A DNA stretch of 64,000 nt from Neocallimastix lanati (nom. inval.) (lineage: Eukaryota; Neocallimastigomycota; Neocallimastigomycetes; Neocallimastigales; Neocallimastigaceae). Position numbers and translations under genes: made by a program. Positions within the stretch are counted from its first letter, which is position 1; every line of letters begins with the position of its first letter. This document shows positions 24,830-39,744 of the stretch, piece after piece. The notes under the pieces are model-generated. The model did not search any database. It was not told the DNA's origin and saw nothing but the letters and a program-made list of their open reading frames with translations. The stretch lies in contig JACVTC010000037.1 of NCBI GenBank assembly GCA_016946835.1, positions 130,001 through 194,000 on the forward strand. Reading direction: 5' to 3'.

Positions 24830-24932
24830 AATTAAAAATATTTAACTAATATATTATCTCAAAGAAAAAAATTTTTAATTTTAAAATTTCTAATTTTAAT
24901 TAATTACTTATTAATGAAAATATATTGAAATT
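24830..24932. repeat. 103-bp perfect direct repeat, copy B
   Basis: Identical to 22330-22432. It ends 144 bp upstream of the expansin start codon, so it is either part of that gene's upstream region or one side of an unusually long target-site duplication. Confidence 0.97.
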
Positions 24933-27900
24933 GAAAAAAAAAAAAAGGAAGTCACAATCAGTTCCTTTTATATAAAAAAAAATTTTTTTAATAATATTTA
25001 TAAAATTAATTTAATATATAGGGAATTGATATTAAAAAAAAATTTTTTTTATATTTTTTATTTATTTCTTATTATTATTATTTATTTAAAATATTTAATA
25101 TTAAAGAATAAATATTTAAATTATTTTATTTATTTATTTAAAATATTTAATATATTTTAAATATATATGAAAGAGTTTAAATATATATGAAAGAGTTTAA
25201 ATATATATGAAAGAGTTTAAAATACATTAAAATTAATTATTTATTAAAATTTATATATATAAAAATAACAAATAATAATACTAAAGTTAAAAATCAATTA
25301 TCAATATATATTTTAAATTTAATAAAATTATTTTATAATATTATAATATATTAAGTGATGAATTGCCGTATAATATAGTACTTAAATTACTTTATATTGA
25401 TTATTTATTATTCAATTGAATTTTTAATATTGTACATTAACGCCACCAATATATGGATAATCCATAGCTGTATATATTATAAATATAAATATCATATATT
25501 ATTATTATAATAATTATATATTTAAAAGTAATTGAATTATTAAATAAAATTTTATAAAAATAAAGTTCTACATATTTTGTTTATATAATATTTAAATTTT
25601 TAAATATATTTGTTTATATAATAACAATAAAATTAATATAAATAGAATAATTAAAAAAATATTAATATATTAAATATAAATATAAAAAAATAAAAGTATT
25701 ATATTCAACAATACATAGTTTTATCGTAATGTAAAATTTTTTATTTATTTAAATATATTACTATTAATGTATAATAATATATTACTATATAATGTAATAT
25801 ATTTATATATTTAATAAATCTATTATTGAATATGTACTGTATATTGAAGTACTATATTTATATATATATATTTAATTAATTATAATATATATTAATGATA
25901 AAAAAATTTTTTTATTCTACGTTCAATATCCTAATATTATTAATATTTATGAAAATGCAACAGCCAATAAATTGTAAAATGTAAAAGAATGTATTTACAT
26001 CCAAAAGAAATAAAAAAATAAAAAAATTCTAGGTTAAAGAAAATAATTAAAAAAAATAAATAATTTTTAATAATAAAAATAATAGTATTTTTTTTTTTTG
26101 TCTAGATTAAGAGTATATATACATATACTATATTTACTAATAGTATATAACAATTTTTATTTGATTAAACATTTTACCTAAATTAAAAATGAAATACTTT
26201 TTTTCTTACAAATTATACATTATTTTTTATATAGGACCCTTTTTTATTATAATATAATTATAATGAACATTATCAATAACATCATCATAATAATTATTTT
26301 TTATTTTATAATTATCAGAAAATCAATTTTAAAAATTGATATAATATATAATTTCTATTTTTAGGTATATTAGAAATTTAATCTAAATAATTAATTTAAA
26401 TATTTATAATTTATTATTTAATAAATAAATAAATAAATAAATAAATAAAAGAAAAAAAAAGTGTTTTATTCGTTCTATAAAATTACGAATTTCATAATTA
26501 TAAGGAAAAAAAAAATTTTTTTTTTTCCTTATTATTATTGTTTTTTCTAATTAAATTTATATTTTTATTATTATTTATTTGAGAATTCTATAAGTACTTA
26601 TATAAACCATCATTGAAAAATTTTATATATACTGAAAAATTGTATTATTTTTATCTATATTTTAAATATTAATATTATTTAGTTTTTTAACAACTTTATT
26701 TATTTAGAATAAAAAAAAAAAAAAAAAACAAGTGAAGTATAATCTTAATTTACATTGATAATAATGATACATTATTTTTAAAATGACTCTTTAAACGTCA
26801 AGAATTATCCAAATATCGATAATTTTTTTTTAAAAAAAAAAATCAAAAATAGTAAAAGGCTTCGCACTTCAAATGGGTAATTAATAAAAATTAAATAAAC
26901 AAATGTATTTTTTTTTTTTTTTTAGCGTTATTAAAAAAAATTTAAACTTTTTTTTCTTTAAAAAAAAAAAAAAAACGGTCTATACTTTTTTAAACTGCTT
27001 TTTTTTCTTATTTTATTTTATTTTTTTTTTTAAAAAAATAATATTGAACTATAATTATAATAATTTATTATAAATACATTTTTTATACTATAGCAATAAA
27101 TTTTATTTTATTTTATTTTTTTTTTTTTTAATACTTTTTTCAAAATGGCACTTTTAATTAATTATAAACATTATTAAAGTTAATTTTAATCTAATTATAT
27201 AGTGTTTTTTTTTTTTTTTTTTTCTTAATGTTTTTTTATTAATAATTATAATATTGTTATAATTATTATATATATTATAACAATATTATAAATAACATTA
27301 AAAATATAAAATTTAATTATTAACTAAAATAACAGAAAAAAGTTATATAATAATAACTATTCATAAATATTTTTATAAAACATAAAAATAATGTTGTATT
27401 AACGTTTGAGTAATTTTTATTTTTCTATTAATAATTATATATATAAACTATTTTTTTTTATATATATTTCTAATTAATTAACAAATTTTAATTAATTATC
27501 TAATTAAAAATTTCAACACATTTTTTAGTGATTAAAGTTTTAAAATTTAATTTTTAATTTTTTATATTTTTACTATAAGGAGTATAAAAATTTAAATAAT
27601 TAAAAAAAAATTACAAATTAATATATTAATTATATATATTATTGAAATACAATAAAATTTTAATTCATATAATTTATTATTAAATAAAGTTATTTATTTA
27701 TATATATTTTTTATTTTTCATTTTAATTAGCTTGAAAAAAAAAAAATATTTAAAAGATTATCAATAAAAATTAAAATAAAAAAAAATTATAATAATAAAA
27801 TCAAATAAAAAAAAAAAAAAAAAAAAAAAAAACTTATTTAAATATCTATTATTACTTATTAAAAATAGAAACTAAATGGATATTTTTATTAGAGTTTATG

Positions 27901-28444
27901 CCAGTATTTACAAGTTTATTTTTTTTTTAATAAAATAATTATATTTAAAATTTGAAAAACTTTATTAATATTTTTTTCATTTAAATTAATAATTATACTA
28001 TATTTCATTTGAAACTATTATTTATACAAAATTAAGATTATATATAACAGATAAATAAATCGATGCTTATCTAATTTATTTTTATTATTAATAATATTAA
28101 TGATAAATATATTGAAAAAGAGAAAAGATATTTAAAACAAGGGTCCATTTGAAATGTAAATTAAAAATTATTTAAAAATATTTAAAAAAATTTTTTTTAA
28201 AAAAAAAAAAAAGTTAAATCTTAGAAATGCCGTTAATATAATTAACTAACTATTCATTTTATTTTAAAGAAAATATGCATACTATTAAAACTTCAAAAAA
28301 AAAATTTTTTTTATTTTAAGAATTTACCACTTTTATGGAAAGAAAATTAATATTAGAAAATAAAATTTTTATGTATAATTTTAATCATTCTTTTTAATAA
28401 AGAGATTAATATTCATATATAATGATATATATTAATATTTATTT

Positions 28445-28485
<41 letters not shown>

Positions 28486-30588
28486 TATTAATTTCTTTTA
28501 TATATATATATACTAGGAATAAACTTTATTTATTAATATTTATTTAAAAATATATGAAAATAAAAATGCATAAAATTTTACATTAATTCAAAATAAAAAA
28601 TTAAATAATAATTATAATAATAACACTTAAATAAGAAAATATTTTAACCGTAACAGTTTTGCAAATAAAATTATCTTATTAAGTTTTTTAATTGCTTTAA
28701 TTTTTATACCTTTTCGTTAATATATGAATCTTTTTTTTTTATTTTATCTTATTTTTATTTTTAAATACATATATTATACATTATTTATTATGGAAATCTT
28801 AAATAGTAATCTAAGGAAAATTATAGCTTAAAACTTTGCTGAGTATTATTTTTTAAAAATCTATTCATAGTTTAATAGCGGCAAGATTTTTTTAAACACT
28901 TTATTATTATAAAAAGTTATTAGACCTAATTTGGTTAATTTATAATCATTATATATCTATTATTTTATATAAAAATAATAATAAAAAAATAAATTATTAA
29001 ATAAAAAAAATTATACATATATATTACGGTTAATTTTTGTTCTAAAAATAGAATGATATCGATTATAAATAAGCTTATAACATCAAAAGAAAGGAAACTA
29101 TTATTAAAGTTTTTTTCTTTATAATTTTTATCGATATCATATTTATTTTAAAGTAGAATAAATAAAACCTTATATTTTACTATTATAAAAATAGTAACAC
29201 GATGGAAATTTATTTAATAATCATTTGTTAATATAATGTTTTTTTTTTTTTTTTTTTTTATGATTTGTACAAAAAAAAATAAATATATAAATTTTTTTTA
29301 TTTTTATTTTAAATTATTAATAAATCAAACAATTCTTTTATAAAAAAAAATTGAAAAAAACTCCTTTAGTTTGTATACTCTAATAATAAAAAATGTTACA
29401 ACTAACCGAATTTCAAATAATTTCATTCTTATAATTTTTAGACTAATTAATTGTAGTAATATGAATTAATAAAATTTTCATTTTTTAAATAAAAAATGAT
29501 ATTATAATTTAATTAATATTGTATTTATAATTATTAGTATTAATTTAATATTATATATGATATTTAATTTATTTTTATTTTTTTAATTTCAAAATTTATA
29601 ATTATTATTATTTTTATTTATTTATTAATTTTTTGTTTTTATTATAATTATCTAATGAATACTTCAAAAATAAATTGTGAATTATTCCAATGTACTAGTT
29701 CTATATATGTCACAATATATAACATGTATATTTTACATATTATAATATATATATTATTATATTAATATTAATTATATATTATATATATCAATTTTATGAT
29801 TTTTTTTTAAAAAAAAAATACATTTCATAAATAATAAATGAATATATAATAAGTTAAAAAAAAGTTCTATTAATTGTTAATTTAATTAAAATATGAAATT
29901 CTATTTTATTTCAATACATTAGAATATATATTAATGGTTGATATTTACTAAATATAAATAAATAAATTATTTTTTTTTTATATCCAACGTATTTCTCATA
30001 TCCATTTTCTAATTTAATATAAAGTACAGATATTAAATTTAAATTAATTATTTCTAATATAGTTAAAATTTTAATTAAATCCACATAATATAAATATATA
30101 AATAAATTAAAAAAAAGTGATTAATTATTAATAGATAAAATAAATTGAATTTTATTTTAAATAAAAAAAAAATTTTTTTTTTATAATTAAATTTTATATA
30201 TACATAAAATATGCACATGAGCATTAAAGGTTCTATATATTAAATTTTATGGAAAATTTAAACCATATAATGATTTTTAAATCTCATTAAAAAATTTTTT
30301 TATTAATCTAAGAAAGTAATTAACATAAATAATGTTCCAAACCATTTATTATCAGTAACATTCATCGACCTAGTTTTTAATTAAGTATCAAATCATCATA
30401 CTGTAGAATAAAATAATAGAATATTGTTATTATGACATTCCATAATTAATATTAATGATTAAGGTAGGTTATTCATAAGATATATTATTAATATTTTCAA
30501 GAAATTTTATTAATAAATTTGATTTAATATTAAATATTTAATATAATAAAAATAAAATATTATAAAATAAGTTAATAAGATGTTTTTT

Positions 30589-30635
<47 letters not shown>

Positions 30636-33600
30636 TGATGTAAATAAGGGTTGAATAAATAAAACGAAAAGTGGCTATTAAAGTTTTTTTTTTATTGTTA
30701 TTAAAATTTTTACTAATAAATTCAACTCTAAATGTAAAAATTTTATTTATAGTTAAATTTATTGTAACAAGTTTTATTTTGTAATAAATTTTAAAAAAAA
30801 TATTATTATATTAAAAAATAAAAAAAAAAAACTTTATACAATCCACGTAATATTAAAATTCAATATGAAGATTGACTTTTATTTTAAAAGCATTAAATCA
30901 AAATAATTCGAAGAAAAAATATACTTGGCAAAGATTAAATTCTTAATTTCTTTAAAAAGTTTATTTTATTATTATTTGTAAAATTATTATTATTACTATT
31001 ATTGTTTATAAAATTATCTTTATTATTATTATTATTATATATTTTTAATATAAACTTTAAATTATTATTATTATTATGTTTTTTTATGTGTATTTTTTTT
31101 GTACGTTTCTTTTATAATATAACAATATAATTTTAAAAAGTTTTATATTATTGAAACTAAAAAATGTATATTTATTAACATAAAAGTTTATAACCATTTC
31201 TAAAAATTAAAAATAAAATTATTACATATATATATAAAACAATCTCCAAAAATAAATATTATATAGACAAGAGTGAAAGAAATATAATTTTAATTCTCTA
31301 AAATCATATTGAATAATAAAATTTATGAAAATATTTCTAATATTTCTTTAAAACAATTTTTCTAATAATTTCGTTGTTCAAAATCATGTTAATTATTTAA
31401 AAAAAATATATAAATAAAAAATATATATATTTCTATTATTTGAATTAAAATAATAAGGCTATATTATTTTACTGTTGAAACTCCTTTTTTATTAATTATT
31501 ATTTTGAATTAAATACTTAAGAGTATTATAGTTTTTTTTTTTTTTTTTGAAATAAACATAATTGAAATTAGTTTTATTAACAATTATTCCATTCATTTGA
31601 ATTTTTTTAATAAAATTTAAATTTTATTAGGTAATATTTTACGTATACATTGTAAAACAAATTCTATATTTATATTTTGACGTATATTATATATATCTCT
31701 TTCATATATTATATAATATTAATATTATATTCAATTACATTATAAAAAAATTATTAATAAATTTTTAATAAAAAAAATAAATTAATTATTGTAAGTACCA
31801 AAATTAACTTTGGAATTTTTTATTAATATACTATACTATATTATTTTATTATACGACCTATAATATAATATTAAATGTCGAAAATATATTCCTATTTAAA
31901 AGTTATTTTTAAATGAAGCTTTGTTTTGCTTTTCTATATATGGTAATTAATAAAAATTGTGTAAAAAAAGAATCAGAATAATAAATATAAATTTTTTAAT
32001 GGAATATATATAAATAATTTAATTAATTTTTAAGTTTCATTTAATTATTAATATATAAAGAAAAATAATATTTAAGTTGTTTGTATTTGAATGAAAAATA
32101 TAATTCTAACCCTTATTAACAATATCTATAAAATATACGTATTGTAACTAATTAAAACAGAAAAGTTTTTCAACCAAAATTGATAGAAGAATAATAAGTT
32201 CGGAATAAAAATAAAAAATAAATTATTTATATATAAATTTATTTCTTTAACTAATTGAATAATGGATCAACCATTTAAATTTTTTTAAAAAAGTATATAT
32301 TAAACATAAAAAATATAAAATAAATTATGTATTCTTTTTAATACAATACATTTTTTTGAATAATGTTATAAAATTTTTATACAATATTTTTTTTGAAATA
32401 TTTATATATGTATTTTTTTTATTTCCTAGTTTTTTTGTTATTTTTTTTTTTTGTATACAATTTTAATAAAAATATATTTTAATTTACTACTTATTAATAA
32501 TGAAAAATGTTATTGTCATTTCATTAATATTTTGGTGTAAATACTGACAAAAAATTTTAATTAGAATATGCTAAATAAATATAATTTTGTAATTTGAAAA
32601 AACAATATTTTAACTTTTTTTTTTTTTTTTTTACATCATTTTAAATTTTTTTTATGCAAAACGAATGGTATTTATTAACTTTTAACTCAATATTTTAATC
32701 GCAAAGTTGTTTTTTTTTGTTTATTTGTTTATTTGTTTTTATTTTATTTTATTTTTTTTTTTCAAATTATGATTTTAAATTTTAAAAATTATTATTTTAT
32801 TTTTTTTTTTTTAATATCATAAGTTATTTTTAAACTTTATATTATTTTAATTTTTTTCCTTAACCTTTTTATTGTATTATATTATTTTATCTATTATTTA
32901 TTTATTTATTTATTTAGTAATATTTTATAATTTTATAGCTTTATTTTAATATTTTATCAATATTATAAATATAATAGAAATTATAGCCAGTATAATCATT
33001 CTGTTTTATATATGTATATGTAAAAATCTTCATTTTGACTAATTTAATCATTACCAAAAATAAATAAAATTTAATGTAAAAATTATTCTAATAATATAAA
33101 GCATGGTAAAAATTGGAAATATAAACAAACTTAAATATTTATTAAATTTTAAAATATATTAAAAAAACAAAAAAAAATTTTTTTTGATAAATTTCTAATT
33201 TTAGTAATACAATATATAAAGTACAATAAATAATTAATGTACATTAATTATCAAAAAAAAACTATATATATATATAAATATATTTCTGTAAAATTTAATA
33301 TTTTTTTTTTCGTAAAGCGTTTGTAATTTTAATCAAAATTTACTAATCATTTATTAGAATTGATAATATATATATACTAATAATTTGTTTTTATTATTGA
33401 TTAAAATTCATTAGAAAGTACAATTCATATAATTATGAAAGTATAAAAAAATTATCATAATAGATCAAAAAAAATAATAATAAAAAAAAATGATAAAAAA
33501 ACAGTTTAATTCTTATCAAAATTAAATACTGAAGTTATTTTATTTTTATTTAAATAAATGAATAAAATAATAATAATAACCTAATGCAATATTTTTTTCC

Positions 33601-36600
33601 TTTTCTACATAATATAATAATTGATTGAATTAGTTGAAAAAAAAAACCTTAGTTACTAATTTTACTATAAAGTATTGATAATTATACTAATAAACGTATT
33701 GTATATTAAATAATCACTTTATTTATTACAAAATTATTCGAAATTTATTAGATTTGAACATTTTTTTTTAATAATTTCATATATAATATTAAAGATTATA
33801 ACGAATAATAATAATAATTTAATAAAATGATGATAATTCTTACTTATTAAAAAAAAATAAAAAATAATAATGAAATAATTTTATTTAATAATCCTTGAAT
33901 CTATATGGATTTTAATAAAGAAATATTGTAAATAATTAAGTATTAATTTATATATTTAATAATAAATGTATTAAAATTATTATTTAAGATCAAAAATAAA
34001 TAAATAAATAAATAAAAAAAGAAATAAATGTATTTAAACATTATAACATCTCTAATAAAATAATTTATTTTAGATCGATTATAAATTTTTTTTTTGTTTT
34101 GCTTTTGTTTTGTTTTTTTTTTTTTGTTTTGCTTTTTTTTCTACGATATATCAAAATACAATATTAAAATTACATATAAATATATATATATTAATTTTTA
34201 AAGAATTCAAAAATATTGAGATATACTTTTCCACATAATTATTTTTTTTATTTATATATATATATATTTTTTTGTTGATTCTATGAGGAAAACTTAAAAT
34301 TTTTATATTTGAAATTCTTAAAATGTACACTTTTTTACAATACATTTTTATGATTAAGAATTGGACTGTCACTTCATTATTTTAAATTAAAAGTTTTTAT
34401 TTAATAATATTGTGGCTTATACATTATTTATATTACAATATGTTTCAATACATTTGAAGTTTATTTTTTATATATTTCAATCGTTCGAGCAATTTTAAAT
34501 TTATAAAATCTTCAATTTTTAGGATATCTTGATGAATACTTTAATATAAATCTTAAATTATTATATAATAATTATTTATTAATTATTATATATTATAAAT
34601 AGTTTATATTATTATTTTATATTTTACAATTATGCATTTTATCTTTACTAAATGTAATGGAATATATTGTTTTCTTATTATTGTTAAGGTTATTTATTAT
34701 AATTTATTTATTACAGTTAAAAATTGAAATTTTATAAAAAAAAAAACATACTTTTATTTAAATAATTTCAATTTATTTTTAAATTGATAATTATCATAAT
34801 TATTATATTTAGTAATAATATAAATATATACTATTGAATTTATGAAATATATTAATAAGTATATAATAGAAATATAAATCTATTTAAAATTGTTTATTAT
34901 ATTTATTATGTCTATATAAATACATATTTCACATTATTTAAAATTTTTATCCATTAATTTATGATTTATATGTATCATTTTAATATGAGATTTCTTTTTT
35001 GGTATATTTTTTTCTCTTATTTTCCACATATGGTAAAATTTTTATTTAAATTTTATAATATAAGATTAACCAATTAAATATCAATCTATTATTTTAAATT
35101 AAAAATAAAATATTTTTATGACGATACAAAAAAAAAAAAAAAAAAAAAAAAGCACGAAATTTAATTATAATTATATAATTAATTATATAATTAATTATTT
35201 AATTATAAAAATTTATTATATTATATTAATTTTTTAAATAAAAGGAATAATATATTACGAGTAATAAATATTATATATTCTAATTATCTTTAATTTTTAA
35301 TATATTATAATCAGGTAAAGTATAATATAATACATTATAATTATAATTAGTTATATAATTCTATTAAAGAATAGATTAACTAATAATAGAAAAGAAAATA
35401 TTCATATTTATTAATACTATTTAATGTATTAGAAATAAAAAAAAGTAATTCAATTCTCATATATTAAAAGATAAAAATGATACAAAGAACAAATCAAAAA
35501 TTATAATAATAATTAATTATTAATAATGGAAAGAAGTAAACTATAATAACGATTTTTTTTATATTGGAACTAAACTAAAATAACCAAACGACAAGGATAA
35601 TAGGACACCTAAAATATATATATATGTATATATATATATAAATTTAAAATATTAAAATTTTAAAAGACATAGAAATATAGTATGTTTGATATTTATATAT
35701 TGGATAGTTATACAATTTATGCATTGTTAAAAATAAGTATTTATAGTCTTTTCATTTTTTTTTCGTTAGACTATATAATATATAATTTGGTAAAATTTAA
35801 TCAATATATGAAATAGAATAAACTATTTCATAAATTGATTAAAATTACTAAATAATGTTAACTTTTTTTTTTTTTTTTACATTAAAAAAAAGGTTAAATA
35901 GAACATTATTTCGTAATATATAAATAAATAAATAAATAATATAATACAACCTTAAAAAAATTTGAAACAAATATTTAGAAAAAAAAAACTTTTTTTTTTA
36001 AATATTAGTATTGTATCGTATCATATTTGTATCGTATCTATAAAGATATATAATATTTTTATTTTATAAAATAATAATACAAATAAATCATTCCTATCCA
36101 GAAAAATATTTATTAATTATTAATAAATAATTTAATTTCAAATTTTTTATAAAATAAACGATGTTAAGACAAATTAATATTATATGTTGAAAATAATGTA
36201 ATGTAATGTTTTTTATTATTATTATTATTATTATATTTATACATACATATACATTTATATATCTATTTTTATAAATTATATAATTATTTTATGCATGATA
36301 TTAACCAATTAATGTCCTTATCAATACTGTGTTATTACGAACACTGGTTAAAATAGATTATAATGATAATAATATATATATATATTTTTTTTATAATTTA
36401 TATACTTTTATTTAATCAATTCTATAATAATTATTTGAATTACGTATGAATTAAAATAATTTTTTATATACTTTTTAATAGTAAGTCAAAAAATTATAAA
36501 GCTAATTAAAACCAAAGTCATTTAATAGTTTTGTTATTATTCTTGTTATTTTAAGTTTTTTTTTAATTATTCATTATTATAAAGTTTCAAAACATCTTAA

Positions 36601-36704
36601 TTGTTAACAAAAAAAAATTATGGAAAAAAAAGAAAAAAAAATATAAAAATAAAAATATTATAAAATGAATTAAAAAAAATTTTTTAAGTTTAATTAATTT
36701 ATAA

Positions 36705-36746
<42 letters not shown>

Positions 36747-38421
36747 AGAAAAATGATAAAAATGATGAAATGATGGTATTTATTGGTAGGTATGCTTTAG
36801 TGTTATAGAACAATAGTATAATTAAATATTCAATATATAATTCTGTTTAAACCTTATAGACATTTCATTTTCCATGTTATTTAATTGAATCTTAATTAAT
36901 AAATAAATAAATAAAAAAAACTTTATTCGTTTTATAATAAAAAAATTATAATATTATTATTATTATTTTTTTTTTGATGTTTAAAAATGAAATTTTCAAT
37001 AAAAGCTTTTTATGGTTATATAAATAATAATTATTTAAAATATAATTTATATATAATTAAATCTAATAAATATAATAACTAAATAAATTGCATGATGTAT
37101 ACATTAAATATAATGAATAATTTAACCAAAAATTATGTATACATTTAAAACATTAATTACATTAATTGTATCATACATCAAAAAAGAAAAATATAAATAA
37201 TATATCTATTTTTTTTAATTTTTAATTTAAACCTAATGTAATATTAAATAAAAATAAATAAAAGGTAAAGTATTGAAATATATTACATGACTATTGGATA
37301 GTTTTATTGTTAATAATTACTGATTGATTTAACATTATTAATACATACATTTTAGTGATATAATTAAAAAAAAAAAACAATTTAATATAAAAGTTAATTA
37401 TATATTAAATTGTTTTTTTTTAATCAGAAAAAATATTTATAATAAAAGAAAAATATAATTAAAAATACATTTAAAAATACATTTAAAAATACATTTAAAA
37501 ATACATTTAAAAATATACTTAAAAATATACTTTAAAAAAAAAAAAACTTTTCCATCTTCTTTTTTTTTTTTTATATGAATTTTAAAACGTTTCATATAAA
37601 AAAATAAATGTATCTAGACATAAAATAAATGAATAAATATATTATATATATAAAAGTTTAAAATGCATTTAATATATGAATAAAATTTTTGATATATACT
37701 TTTATTAATATTATAATTATTATTATTTAATATATTTTAATAATTTTATATAAGCTTTTATTATTATTATTATTTTATTATTATAATTATAATATAATTA
37801 TTAAAATTTAAGATATATATTTTAATAATTAAATAAAATAAAAATAAAATAAAATAAAATAGAAAAAAAAAAAAAAAACTTTCATAAAGTTTTATTCTAT
37901 AATTCATATAAAGTTTTTTTGGATAAATTATTTAAGCCTTAAGAAACAATTATTTAAAAATAAAACTAGTTTTATATTTCTTTTCAATTTTTACTTTTCT
38001 TTTATTTACCCTGTTTTTTTTTTTTTTTTTTTTTTTGTTCGAGTTTAATAATAGTATACAATTTTCAATTATTATATATATTCAGTTATTTATTATATTT
38101 AAATATATATATTTTTTAGATATTTATAGATATTAACAATCGAAATTCCAATTAATTATGCATAAGCTAATATATAATTGTATATATTAAAACATTAAGA
38201 CAGTAAATTATAATATAGTATTAATCTTAATTTTAATTTATCATTTATATCGTAAGATTATCTTTTAAAATTCTTTAATATATTATAACTAATACTTTGA
38301 TTTTTTTTAATTGTATAAAAAAAAATAGTATAGCTATTATTCAAAATTTGTTGTTTATTAACAAGTCCATTATATAATTAATAATTCATTTTATTTAGTT
38401 TATATACCGTTCATGATTTTC

Positions 38422-38454
<33 letters not shown>

Positions 38455-38780
38455 ATTTTATTTCTATTATAATATTTAAAAGTATTTAATTCAAAAACTT
38501 TTTTTTTCTATTTGAAAAAAAAAAAAAACATCTACATAAATTTTAATCAATTTAATCATACTTCAATAAATTAATAAATTAAACTATGTATGTGTAGATT
38601 AATTTATTTTATTTTATTATAATTCATTTAATTATAAATTAATTTTTTTTTTTACATTTAATAATAATTAGTTTATTTTATGTATATACTTTACAAAAAT
38701 TTTGTTACACTTAACACAATAAACAATTAAATTTTTGTAAATGAAATGTAACAAGAATGTATAAAATAAAATATGAAAAC

Positions 38781-38820
<40 letters not shown>

Positions 38821-39744
38821 TATTGAACATAGTATTTTTTTTATTATTTATTCAAATTCATATTGAAACACATTTAAGATATCAGTAAGAATTTATAATT
38901 GAATGATAAAATATTCAATCTTTCATAAAAATATATTATAAAACGGTTTAATAAATATTATATAAATGTTCATTTTTTTACTTTTTTATATAATAAATAT
39001 AATAAATTTTTTTTTATTTTTTATTATTTTTTTTTTTTGCAGTATTTCAAATATTTCAAGTTTAAAAAAAAAAAAAAAAAAACATAATCCATAGTAATAA
39101 ATAATGTATTAAACTATTTTAATATTAATATGTATTCTATTTTAAATTTTTAGTGACCATTTTATTAATTAATTAATTTATTGATAATGTAAAAATTTAT
39201 TACTAAAAAAATGCTTGATATAATTTGATATAATAATATGTATATAATGGTAAATGTTTATAATAATGGGTTATTTTATAATATATAAAAAATACTAAAT
39301 CGATTAATTATACAAATAATAATTAGATTTTTAATGCCAAATAGTTTTATTAAAAACCAAATTTATAGTTATATTTTAAAAAAATATATTTTAATAATTT
39401 AGTTAAAATTTAATTTTATCATTGTTATTATGAAATAGAAATAATAATATTTATAAAGAAGCTATTTTATATATTATCATTGCTATTATAGTATAGAGAT
39501 AGTAATATTTATAAAGGACTATTTTATATTATCATTATTATTATAGTATAGAAATAGTGATATTTATGAAGAAACTATTTTATATTAATATTAATTACAT
39601 AAAATAGTAATTATTATGTTTGTAATATCAAATACTATTATTAAAAACCTGATTTATAATTTTAATTAATAAAAATATATTTTGTTGTTTTAGTCAATAT
39701 TTAGTTTCTTTTTTATATTAGAATAATAGTAATAATTGTAAGTA
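24933..39744. other. 14.8-kb gene-free AT desert
   Basis: Both strands were read for conserved protein motifs, splice-linked exons, tRNA boxes and repeats; no gene was found. The sequence is overwhelmingly A/T with long homopolymers (A runs near 28447-28478 and 36710-36744; T run near 30590-30628), (AT)n, (TTA)n and a threefold repeat of ATATATATGAAAGAGTTTAA near 25162-25220. Five short direct repeats of AAAAATACATTT lie near 37458-37520. Near 28515 AGGAATAAACTTTATTTA resembles the LINE 3' end at 10951, perhaps a minimal relic. The 34151-34372 (-) frame has no supporting motif. Confidence 0.7.

Noticed and set aside
34151-34372. 73-aa minus-strand frame in the gene desert
   Set aside because: Composition is that of the surrounding A/T DNA and no conserved motif or neighbouring exon supports it.
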